5,614 bases of DNA, from contig JAKAJW010000362.1 of NCBI GenBank assembly GCA_021813645.1, forward strand, positions 1 to 5,614, read 5' to 3'. Within the stretch, counting starts at the first letter, position 1, and every line of letters starts with the position of its first letter. Position numbers and translations under genes: made by a program. Positions 1 to 4,972 of the stretch are shown here, piece by piece. The DNA comes from Pseudomonadota bacterium. Its GTDB lineage: Bacteria > Pseudomonadota > Alphaproteobacteria > Rhodobacterales > Rhodobacteraceae. The notes below the pieces were generated by a model, which made no database searches, was not told the DNA's origin, and worked only from the letters and a program-made list of their open reading frames with translations.

Positions 1-795
1 GAGCGTCGCGACATGCGCGCCTTCGTCTGCCGCCAGTTCAAGAAGCAGGACGTGCTCTGGGCCTCGGAAATCCAGGGCATCCGCGACTTCGGCTCCGAGA
101 CCGCGACCCAGCAGGTGCAGACCGAAGTGGCCCGCCGTCTCGGCCGCCTGCGCCAGGACGCGGAGGCGACCTTCGAATACCACCTCCTGAACGGCATCCA
201 GGGGCTGGTGAAGGACCCGAAGGACAATGCCACGGTGATCAACTACTTCACCGAGTTCGGCATCGCGCCGCCGGCCGAGATCGACTTCGACCTCGACAAC
301 GCCACGCCGGCCTCGGGCGCGCTGCGCAAACGCTGCCAGGCGCTGATCGAGGATGTCGAGGGCGCAATGGGCGGCCTTGCTGCCGGCGCAATCCAGGTTC
401 GCGCCGAATGCGGCTCGGCCTTCTTCGCCGATCTGGTGGCCCACAAGGAGGTGCGGGAGACCTACCTCAACACCGCTGCCGCGGCCGATCTGCGCGGCCG
501 CGTGGCCGACGAGGTCAGCTTCGGCGGCATCACCTTCCGCCGCTACCGCGGCGGCGCGGGCTTCGGCGTGCCGACCGACAAGGCCTTCTTCTATCCCGAA
601 GGCGTCGACGGTCTCTTCGAGATCTATCACGCCCCGGCCGACACCTTCGAGACCGTCAACACCCTCGGCCAGCCGCTCTACGCCCGCACGATCCCCGACC
701 GGGATCGCGACGAGTGGGTACGGCTCGAGATCGAAAGCAACCCGCTGCCGATCTGCACCCGCCCGCAGGTGTTGCGTTCCGCCCGGCGGACCTGA
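1..795 (+). CDS. Major capsid protein, lambda gpE type (5' end outside the window)
   Basis: This gene encodes the main shell protein of a tailed-phage head. The frame is open from the first base (Glu-Arg-Arg-Asp before the first Met at 13), and residues such as RRDMRAF and EIQGIRDFGSET look like the interior of the Phage_cap_E family, so the Met at 13 is not the true start. The visible part is 264 residues, against about 340 for a full family member, so roughly the first quarter is missing. The C-terminal region has the family pattern: a Pro-Glu-Gly turn near FFYPEGVDGLF, then YHAPADTFETVNTLG, a YAR segment, and a final strand ending NPLPICTRPQVL. The stop TGA (793-795) overlaps the next start by one base (TGATG), so translation is probably coupled. 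No frameshift or internal stop is visible. The family call is from memory of conserved segments. Confidence 0.88.
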   Translation, partial: ERRDMRAFVCRQFKKQDVLWASEIQGIRDFGSETATQQVQTEVARRLGRLRQDAEATFEYHLLNGIQGLVKDPKDNATVINYFTEFGIAPPAEIDFDLDNATPASGALRKRCQALIEDVEGAMGGLAAGAIQVRAECGSAFFADLVAHKEVRETYLNTAAAADLRGRVADEVSFGGITFRRYRGGAGFGVPTDKAFFYPEGVDGLFEIYHAPADTFETVNTLGQPLYARTIPDRDRDEWVRLEIESNPLPICTRPQVLRSARRT

Positions 796-1106
796 TGAGT
801 GCCTTCGCCGCCGCCCTCGACGCGCTCTTCGCCGATGCGCGCCTCGCGCGCGATGTGGTCTACACCGCAGAAGGTGGCGCGCCGAAGCTCATCCGTGCGA
901 TCCTGCGCCGACCGGACGACGTCACGAACTTCGGCGAAGCGCGCCTCTGGTCGGAGACAACCCGGCTGGACCTGCGCCTCGCAGAGGTCGCGAGCCCGCG
1001 TCCCGGCGACCGCATCGAGATCGACGGTGAGGCCTTCCTCATCCAGGGCGAGCCCGTCCGGGACCGCGAGCGGCTCGTCTGGACGGTGGACCTGCGCCCG
1101 GCGTGA
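795..1106 (+). CDS. Head-tail joining protein, lambda gpFII-like
   Basis: This is a 103-residue protein starting MSAFAAALDALFADARLARD. It fits the small head-tail joining proteins related to lambda gpFII, which attach to the completed head and form the site where the tail docks. Databases sometimes label such proteins 'ATP-binding sugar transporter-like'. It has an N-terminal amphipathic helix (about residues 1-18). Beta-strand-like stretches follow (about 35-100), including the GDRIEIDGEAFLIQGEPVRD region expected of a small beta-barrel. The ATG overlaps the capsid stop by one base, which fixes the start: the open frame extends further upstream, but that part is a shadow within the capsid gene. 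The identity rests on size, strand pattern and position right after the capsid gene. A generic head-completion or connector protein remains possible. Confidence 0.72.
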   Translation: MSAFAAALDALFADARLARDVVYTAEGGAPKLIRAILRRPDDVTNFGEARLWSETTRLDLRLAEVASPRPGDRIEIDGEAFLIQGEPVRDRERLVWTVDLRPA

Positions 1107-1741
1107 CCGCGATGAAGCTGAAACTCGACATCGCGCCCGATCTCGTCGCCGCCATGGCGGCAGAGGTTAGGGCCGGCGAGAAAGCCGTCACAGCCGCCAT
1201 GCGCGAGGCCGGCACCGGGCTGAAGACCGCCTGGCGCGGCCAGATCACCGGCGCGGGGCTCGGCCGGCGGCTCGCGAACTCGATCCGGAGCCAGACGTAT
1301 CCGAAGACGGGCGAGAGCCTGAACGCCGCCGCGCTGGTCTGGCCGAAAGCCCCGGTCATCGTTGCTGCCCATGACACCGGCCCGCTCATCCGCTCGAAGA
1401 ACGGCTTCTGGCTGGCCATCCCGACCGATGCCTCCGGCCGCGGCCTGCGCAGCGGCAGGATCAGTCCGGGGGAATGGGAGCGCCGCCGCGGCCTGCGCCT
1501 GCGGTTTGTCTACCGTCGCCGCGGGCCGAGCCTGCTGGTGGCGGAAGGGCGACTGAACAGCCGGGGGCTCGGCGTTGCGTCACGCTCCAAGACCGGCCGC
1601 GGGCGCACGACGGTGCCGATCTTCCTGCTGGTCCCGCAGGTCAAGCTGCCGAAGCGGCTGGACCTGGCGCGGGATGCAGATCGGGCGCTGGACAGCGTGC
1701 CGGGGTTGATCGTGGCGAACTGGGTTGAGGGACGATTGTGA
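1103..1741 (+). CDS. DUF6441 family phage protein in the tail-completion (lambda Z) position
   Basis: This is a 212-residue basic protein. I recognise it as DUF6441-like from its N-terminal region (DLVAAMAAEVRAGEKAV, then a GLKTAWRGQI segment) and a Lys/Arg-rich middle. The family is uncharacterised. Its place between the head-joining gene and the tail-terminator gene matches lambda Z or HK97 gp10-type proteins, which finish the head-proximal end of the tail, so that role is inferred from position. The start is either GTG at 1103, giving a four-base GTGA overlap with the previous stop, or ATG at 1112 (MKLKLD). Neither has a good ribosome binding site, so coupled translation is likely. The frame is intact to its stop TGA at 1739-1741. 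That stop overlaps the ATGA at the left edge of the mer block, so the insertion left this gene whole. Confidence 0.78.
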   Translation: MTAMKLKLDIAPDLVAAMAAEVRAGEKAVTAAMREAGTGLKTAWRGQITGAGLGRRLANSIRSQTYPKTGESLNAAALVWPKAPVIVAAHDTGPLIRSKNGFWLAIPTDASGRGLRSGRISPGEWERRRGLRLRFVYRRRGPSLLVAEGRLNSRGLGVASRSKTGRGRTTVPIFLLVPQVKLPKRLDLARDADRALDSVPGLIVANWVEGRL

Positions 1742-1794
1742 TGATCCTGATCGGCACGATATCTTCACTTCCATGGGAGCAAGGACGCAGGACG
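1742..1794. other. Left junction and 3' flank of merA; no clear terminator
   Basis: These 53 bases separate the DUF6441 stop from the merA stop. They contain a GATATC palindrome (1758-1763) and only a weak four-pair stem (GACG at 1784-1787 with CGTC at 1793-1796). There is no strong GC-rich hairpin with a T-run in either direction. A GATCCT at 1743-1748 recurs at 4424-4429 near the right junction, but a six-base match over such short spans can arise by chance. Confidence 0.5.
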
Positions 1795-3219
1795 TCACCC
1801 CGCGCAGCAGCTGAGCTTGGCCACGTCCTTGTCGAAGGTTTGTGCTGCGAGTTTCAACCCCTCGACGGTGGTGAGATAGGGGAAGATCGTCTCACCGAGC
1901 GCCCGGGTGGTCATGCCGGCCTTCAACGCCAGGACGAGAGTCTGCACGCTGTCGGCACCCTCCGGCGCCATGATCACCCCGCCGAGCAGGCGGTCCGTCA
2001 CCGCATCGGCAACCAGCTTGATCAGGCCCCGCGTATCGCGGGCAGCGAGTGCGCGCGGCACGTTCTCGAGGGCAAGCACGCTCGTCTTGACGTCGAGCCC
2101 CGCCGCGCGCGCTTGGCGTTCGGTCAGTCCTGCGCCCGCGATTTGCGGATCGGTGAACACCACCCACGGCATGGCGGCGTTGTCGTACCGCTCGGCTCCG
2201 CCCAGCACGGCATTGCGGGTCGCGAGTTTCGCGCCGTAGGCGGCCATGTAAACGAACTGGTCGCGGTCGGTCACGTCGCCGGCGGCGTAGACGCCGGGGC
2301 GCGTCGTCGCCATGTCCTCGCTGACCCGGATCGCGCCGCGCCGGTCGGTCTCGATCCCCATTTCGGCCAGACCCAGACCGTCGGTGTTGGGCGCGCGGCC
2401 CGTCGTCAGGACCAGATGATCGGCGGTGAGGTCGCGCGCGGAGCCGTCCCGGGTCACGCGCAGCGCTGCACGATCCCCGTCGCGCTGTGCGGCGCCGTAG
2501 ATCACGCCGTCAAGGATCGTGAGGCCCTCGGCGCGCAGGGACGCCGTGAGCGCGGCCGAGACCTCTGGCTCGGCCCGCGGCAGCAGGCGATACCGGCAGA
2601 CGATCGTGACGCGCGTGCCCATCCGCGCCATCATTTGCGCCAGTTCCACACCGATATAGCCGCCACCAAGAAAGATCAGGCTCTCTGGCAGGGCACCGAG
2701 TTCCAGCAGCGATGTGCTGGTCAGCGTCGGCGCATTCGAAAGGCCGGGGATGTCGGGTATGGCGGGCCGCCCGCCGGTGGCGACGATGATCCTGGGCGCG
2801 GCGATCTTTCGACCGCCGACCTCTACGCCGCCTTCGACCAGTCGTGCGGCACCCTCGTCGAAATATGTGATGTCCTCGTAATCAAGCAGCAGATCGGCGT
2901 ATTTCTTCTGCCGAAGCGAGGCGACCAGATCGTCCTTCGCCGCGATCAAGGCACGCCAGTCATCGACCCGTGGTGCATCGCCCGAAAGGCCCGGAAACCG
3001 ATGCGCCGACTGCGCACCGTGCAGCGCCTCGGCAGCCCGGATCATCGTCTTGGAGGGCACGCAGCCCACGTTCACGCAGGTGCCGCCGATGGTGCCATGG
3101 CCGATCAGCGCCACGCGCCGGCCGCCCTCGGCAGCGGTGATGGCGGCCGAGAACCCGGCCGAGCCGGCGCCGATCACGGCCAGGTCGAAGCCACGCGGGG
3201 CACAACAGTCATGCACCAT
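1795..3219 (-). CDS. merA: Mercuric reductase MerA (short form, no NmerA domain)
   Basis: MerA is a cytosolic FAD/NAD(P)H disulfide oxidoreductase that reduces Hg(II) to volatile Hg(0). The protein has 474 residues. It opens with an FAD-binding motif (GAGSAGFSAA, about residues 17-26). Next comes the redox-active motif GTCVNVGCVPSK, with Cys48 and Cys53. Mid-protein there is an NAD(P)H-binding segment GGGYIGVELAQ, then the second flavin motif around YAAGDVTDRDQFVY. It ends with the dimerisation region (FPYLTTVEGLKLAAQTF) and the diagnostic C-terminal Cys471-Cys472 pair in KLSCCAG, which separates MerA from lipoamide dehydrogenase. The N-terminal heavy-metal-associated domain (GMTCxxC) of Tn501-type MerA is absent, but a Cys5-Cys6 pair (MVHDCCAP) lies just before the flavin domain. 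The ATG follows the merP stop by three bases, with a weak AGGG seven bases upstream, so it is probably coupled to merP. The gene is intact. Confidence 0.97.
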   Translation of the reverse strand: MVHDCCAPRGFDLAVIGAGSAGFSAAITAAEGGRRVALIGHGTIGGTCVNVGCVPSKTMIRAAEALHGAQSAHRFPGLSGDAPRVDDWRALIAAKDDLVASLRQKKYADLLLDYEDITYFDEGAARLVEGGVEVGGRKIAAPRIIVATGGRPAIPDIPGLSNAPTLTSTSLLELGALPESLIFLGGGYIGVELAQMMARMGTRVTIVCRYRLLPRAEPEVSAALTASLRAEGLTILDGVIYGAAQRDGDRAALRVTRDGSARDLTADHLVLTTGRAPNTDGLGLAEMGIETDRRGAIRVSEDMATTRPGVYAAGDVTDRDQFVYMAAYGAKLATRNAVLGGAERYDNAAMPWVVFTDPQIAGAGLTERQARAAGLDVKTSVLALENVPRALAARDTRGLIKLVADAVTDRLLGGVIMAPEGADSVQTLVLALKAGMTTRALGETIFPYLTTVEGLKLAAQTFDKDVAKLSCCAG

Positions 3220-3222
3220 GTC

Positions 3223-3528
3223 TCAGCCCTGCACCCGGGCCGGGTATCCCGCGTTGGTCGAAGCGGCCGCGATCGCCTCGGCGCTGGCTGTGGCCGGGTC
3301 GAAGGTCACGGTCGCCGTCTTGGCCTCGAAATCCACGGCGACCGACTGCACGCCGGGCACGCCTTCCATCGCGCGTTTCACGGTGATCGGGCAGAGCGCG
3401 CAGGTCATGTTCTCGATGGCAAAAGTCAGGGTCCGGGTTGCCGCCTGCGCGGCGGCAGGCAGCGTCGGCACGGCGACGGCGAAAGGCACGGTCAGGCCGA
3501 AGAGGACGAGGGCAAGGGTCTTGCGCAT
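3223..3528 (-). CDS. merP: Periplasmic mercury-binding protein MerP
   Basis: MerP is a small periplasmic scavenger that binds Hg(II) and hands it to MerT. The 101-residue product starts MRKTLALVLFGL and has a signal peptide: basic start, hydrophobic core at about residues 5-20, and likely cleavage after the Ala-rich stretch near residues 25-30. The mature part is one heavy-metal-associated domain with the binding motif NMTCALCP, Cys43 and Cys46. Asn replaces the Gly of the common GMTCxxC form. The C-terminus ends AGYPARVQG, typical of these domains. The ATG at 3526-3528 is chosen over an upstream in-frame ATG because a strong GGAGG lies seven bases upstream of it and the signal peptide begins there. 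It is the middle gene of merTPA, 20 bases after merT and three bases before merA. Confidence 0.95.
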   Translation of the reverse strand: MRKTLALVLFGLTVPFAVAVPTLPAAAQAATRTLTFAIENMTCALCPITVKRAMEGVPGVQSVAVDFEAKTATVTFDPATASAEAIAAASTNAGYPARVQG

Positions 3529-3548
3529 TGGAAACCTCCGTTCCGGGT

Positions 3549-3938
3549 TCAGTAGAAAAGCGGCGCCCACCAGCCGATGGTGAGGGCGGCGACAACGAGG
3601 ACGAGCGCGGCCCAGAGCGCCGCCTTGGTGGTCCGGGCCGAGGACGGCCGCGCGCAGTAGGAACCGGGTTCACAGACGGTCGGTTTGCGGAAATAGACGT
3701 GCCAGAAACCCGCCCCGATGAAGCCGAGCGCGATCACGGCGAAGAACGGCTTGTAGGGCTCCAGCGCCGTCAGGTTGCCAATCCAGGCCCCCGAGATGCC
3801 CAGCGTCAGGAGCACCAGCGGACCGATGCAACACGCCGAGGCCAGGACGGCGCTCAGCACCCCGCCCGCCGCCAGCCAGCCCTTTGGGCCCTTGCGATGC
3901 GCTGTAGGCGTTCTGGTTTGATCGTCGGCAATGCTCAT
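3549..3938 (-). CDS. merT: Mercuric ion transporter MerT
   Basis: MerT is the inner-membrane protein that takes Hg(II) from MerP and delivers it to MerA inside the cell. The 129-residue product has three predicted membrane segments, at about residues 22-48, 62-84 and 106-127. The vicinal pair Cys36-Cys37 lies in the first segment (SACCIGP), and a second pair, Cys89 and Cys95, lies in the loop after segment two (VCEPGSYC), which is the MerT cysteine layout. The start MSIADD at 3936-3938 is chosen because a purine-rich GAGAGGGG lies just upstream and because the longer in-frame start would run through the mer operator. It is the first gene of the operon, with a predicted leader of about 25 bases. 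It is intact and of usual length. Confidence 0.95.
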   Translation of the reverse strand: MSIADDQTRTPTAHRKGPKGWLAAGGVLSAVLASACCIGPLVLLTLGISGAWIGNLTALEPYKPFFAVIALGFIGAGFWHVYFRKPTVCEPGSYCARPSSARTTKAALWAALVLVVAALTIGWWAPLFY

Positions 3939-3960
3939 GTCGCGCCCCTCTCGTCGTAGG

Positions 3961-3988
3961 TTGACAATGGGTGTAAGGTCTGTAGCAA
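3961..3988 (+). promoter_or_regulatory. Predicted merR promoter
   Basis: A perfect TTGACA (3961-3966) lies 16 bases before TAGCAA (3983-3988), a mediocre -10. Transcription would start near 3995, about 20 bases before the merR ATG. The -10 overlaps the MerR operator dyad (3980-3994), so bound MerR would repress its own gene. The -35 is convincing; the -10 is uncertain. Confidence 0.5.
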
Positions 3989-4000
3989 CTACAGGCTCAA
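3970..4000 (-). promoter_or_regulatory. MerR-type merTPA promoter with operator dyad
   Basis: On the minus strand a -35 TTGAGC (3995-4000) and a -10-like TACACC (3970-3975) are separated by 19 bases, the over-long spacer typical of promoters activated by MerR-family proteins. The spacer begins with a perfect inverted repeat CTGTAG-TTG-CTACAG (3980-3994), the expected MerR binding site. By the known family mechanism, MerR holds the promoter inactive without Hg(II) and untwists the DNA to align the -35 and -10 when Hg(II) binds. Transcription should start near 3963. Confidence 0.8.
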
Positions 4001-4014
4001 GGGGAAAGTTGCCC

Positions 4015-4440
4015 ATGAACGATCACGAGCGCGAGAGCGGCTTTACGCGCGGCGACCTGGCCATCGCGACCGGTTGCAACATCGAGACGATCCGCTACTA
4101 CGAGAAGGCGGGCCTCCTGCCTGACCCGCCACGTACGGGCGCAGGCTATCGCATCTATTCCGCAGCGCATGCCCGGCGCCTGCGTTTCATCCTGCGCGCC
4201 CGTGAACTCGGCTTCCCGATGGAGGACATCCGCGGGCTGCTGGGCCTCGGCGACGGCACGTCGCCCACCTGCGCCGAAGTCAAGGAGCGGACCGAACGCC
4301 ACCTTGCCGACATTCGCGCAAAGATCGCAGATCTGCAGCGCATGGAAGCCGTTCTCGCCACGACCGCATCCCATTGCTCGGGTGCCGAGGTGCCGGAGTG
4401 TCCGGTGCTCGACGCGCTATCCGGATCCTCTGAACCATGA
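4015..4440 (+). CDS. merR: Mercury-responsive regulator MerR
   Basis: This 141-residue MerR-family regulator has an N-terminal winged helix-turn-helix (about residues 10-48, with IETIRYYEKAGLL and the GYRIY wing). A second helical region (to about residue 78) and a long dimerisation helix (about 88-117) follow. The metal-binding cysteines are Cys86, Cys121 and Cys129, the three-Cys set expected of Hg(II) sensors. The last two are separated by seven residues, close to but not the same as the eight I recall for Tn501 MerR. The ATG at 4015 is preceded by AAGGGGAAA (3999-4007). Divergence from merT across the operator supports the mercury assignment over another metal. The stop TGA lies within ATGA shared with the next phage gene, so the C-terminal tail (SGSSEP) and the stop may have been shaped by the insertion junction. 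Confidence 0.93.
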   Translation: MNDHERESGFTRGDLAIATGCNIETIRYYEKAGLLPDPPRTGAGYRIYSAAHARRLRFILRARELGFPMEDIRGLLGLGDGTSPTCAEVKERTERHLADIRAKIADLQRMEAVLATTASHCSGAEVPECPVLDALSGSSEP

Positions 4441-4853
4441 CCCCTCGCGAAACCATCCTCGCCGCGCTGCACGCGCGGCTTTCGACACTGCCCGCCAGCG
4501 CCCTGCGCGGCGACGTGCTGCCCGAGCGTGTACCTACAGCGGGCCTCCTGATCCTGCGCGACGGCGAGCCGGGCGAGCCCGAAGTCACGCTGTCGCCGCT
4601 GCGCTATCACTACCAGCACCGGGCCGAGATCGAGGCGGTCGTGCAAGGCGCAGCGCGTGACACGACATTCGACACCCTCTGCGCCAGCATCGGTGCCGCG
4701 CTTGCCGCCGACCGCACGCTGGGCGGGCTCTGTTACTGGATCGAGGCGGAAGCGCCGCGTCCGGTGGATCTTCCGGTCGAGGGTGCTGCCAGCCTGAAGG
4801 CGGCGGTGATCCCGGTGGTGTTGCACTACACGTTGACCGACCCGCTCGGCTGA
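4437..4853 (+). CDS. Phage tail terminator protein (lambda gpU position; often mislabelled acyl-CoA transferase)
   Basis: The product is 138 residues, starting MTPRETILAALHARLSTLPA and ending TLTDPLG. It resembles the small tail-terminator proteins of Rhodobacterales prophages, which cap the tail tube and fix its length. An N-terminal helix (about 3-18) is followed by strands including LLILRDGEPGEPEVTLSP and YHYQHRAEIEAVVQG, a helix near FDTLCASIGAALAADRTL, and a C-terminal strand VIPVVLHYTL. This is the alpha/beta pattern of gpU-like terminators. Its place just before a tail-tube gene supports the role. There is no Shine-Dalgarno sequence before the ATG (upstream GGATCCTCTGAACC). Translation probably depends on coupling through the ATGA overlap with merR, and before the insertion through a TGATG overlap with the DUF6441 gene. 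The fold assignment is inference. Confidence 0.75.
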   Translation: MTPRETILAALHARLSTLPASALRGDVLPERVPTAGLLILRDGEPGEPEVTLSPLRYHYQHRAEIEAVVQGAARDTTFDTLCASIGAALAADRTLGGLCYWIEAEAPRPVDLPVEGAASLKAAVIPVVLHYTLTDPLG

Positions 4854-4952
4854 TCCCGGAAGCAGGCCCCGTCCTGCGTTCGGCGGGACAAACGTCCACC
4901 GGACCTTTGTCTGATCCGCCTCACTCCACAACCGACCCGTTCGGCTGACCCC
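4824..4952 (+). repeat. Direct repeat: 3' end of the tail-terminator gene and a degenerate copy 95 bases downstream
   Basis: The 22 bases at 4836-4857, spanning the codons for TDPLG, the stop and four bases beyond, recur at 4931-4952 with two differences (20 of 22 identical). The second copy reads ACC GAC CCG TTC GGC TGA, that is TDPFG then stop. The match extends upstream (CACTACACG at 4824-4832 against CACTCCACA at 4922-4930) if a three-base TTG is missing from the second copy. The downstream copy has no start codon of its own. It looks like a relic of a duplicated or replaced gene end. Confidence 0.7.
4862..4904 (+). other. Hairpin-forming gap between tail-terminator and tail-tube genes
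   Basis: GTCCTGC (4871-4877) can pair with GCGGGAC (4883-4889), seven pairs including one G-U, around a GTTCG loop. GCAGG (4862-4866) can instead pair with CCTGC (4873-4877), so the two stems exclude each other. A further small stem GTCC-ACC-GGAC (4894-4904) is followed by CTTTGTCT. This could be a weak terminator, an RNA-processing site or a stabilising structure ahead of the tail-tube gene. There is no clean T-run, so strong termination is unlikely. Confidence 0.35.
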
Positions 4953-4961
4953 ACTCACCAC

Positions 4962-4966
4962 AGGAG
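4962..4966 (+). promoter_or_regulatory. Ribosome binding site of the tail-tube gene
   Basis: AGGAG ends six bases before the ATG at 4973. It is the best Shine-Dalgarno sequence among the phage genes here, whose other starts rely on overlaps. This fits a highly expressed tail-tube protein and fixes its start. Confidence 0.8.
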
Positions 4967-4972
4967 AACACG

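Larger units (their letters stand above)
1741..4440. mobile_element. Inserted mercury-resistance cassette (merR / merTPA) within the phage late operon
   Basis: The segment between the DUF6441 stop and the tail-terminator start carries only mer genes: merR on +, and merT, merP, merA on -. Phage morphogenesis genes lie immediately on both sides, in the same direction and in lambda order. The bounds given run between two copies of ATGA (1741-1744 and 4437-4440). Removing one copy plus the block (2,696 bases) leaves TGATG joining the two phage genes, the same kind of overlap seen at 793-797. No transposase, resolvase, integrase, terminal inverted repeat or insertion sequence is visible, so the mechanism is unknown. 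The four-base repeat could be a target duplication, a microhomology junction or coincidence. That the block is foreign to the phage operon is well supported by content; the exact ends are inference. Confidence 0.65.

Noticed and set aside
408..794. Upstream extension of the gpFII-like frame inside the capsid gene
   Set aside because: The extra residues are an arginine-rich shadow of the capsid gene. The start at 795 with a TGATG overlap fits the family size.
1784..1796. Small stem GACG/CGTC as the mer terminator
   Set aside because: Four base pairs with a five-base loop, no T-run, and it overlaps the merA stop codon; too weak to call a terminator.
1738..3555. A very long open frame on the + strand, starting GTG at the DUF6441 stop and opposite merA and merP
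   Set aside because: It is the high-G+C shadow of merA and merP. The protein is rich in Arg, His and Gly with no recognisable domain, while the opposite strand encodes two clearly conserved proteins.
3939..4014. Longer starts for merT (to 4016) and merR (from 3931) across the intergenic region
   Set aside because: Both would place coding sequence over the shared operator and promoters. The internal starts have purine-rich binding sites and match family lengths.
1743..4429. GATCCT at 1743-1748 and 4424-4429 as a six-base target duplication
   Set aside because: The copies would leave unexplained bases beside both phage genes. A six-base match in such windows is not unlikely by chance, and the ATGA pair explains the gene junction better.
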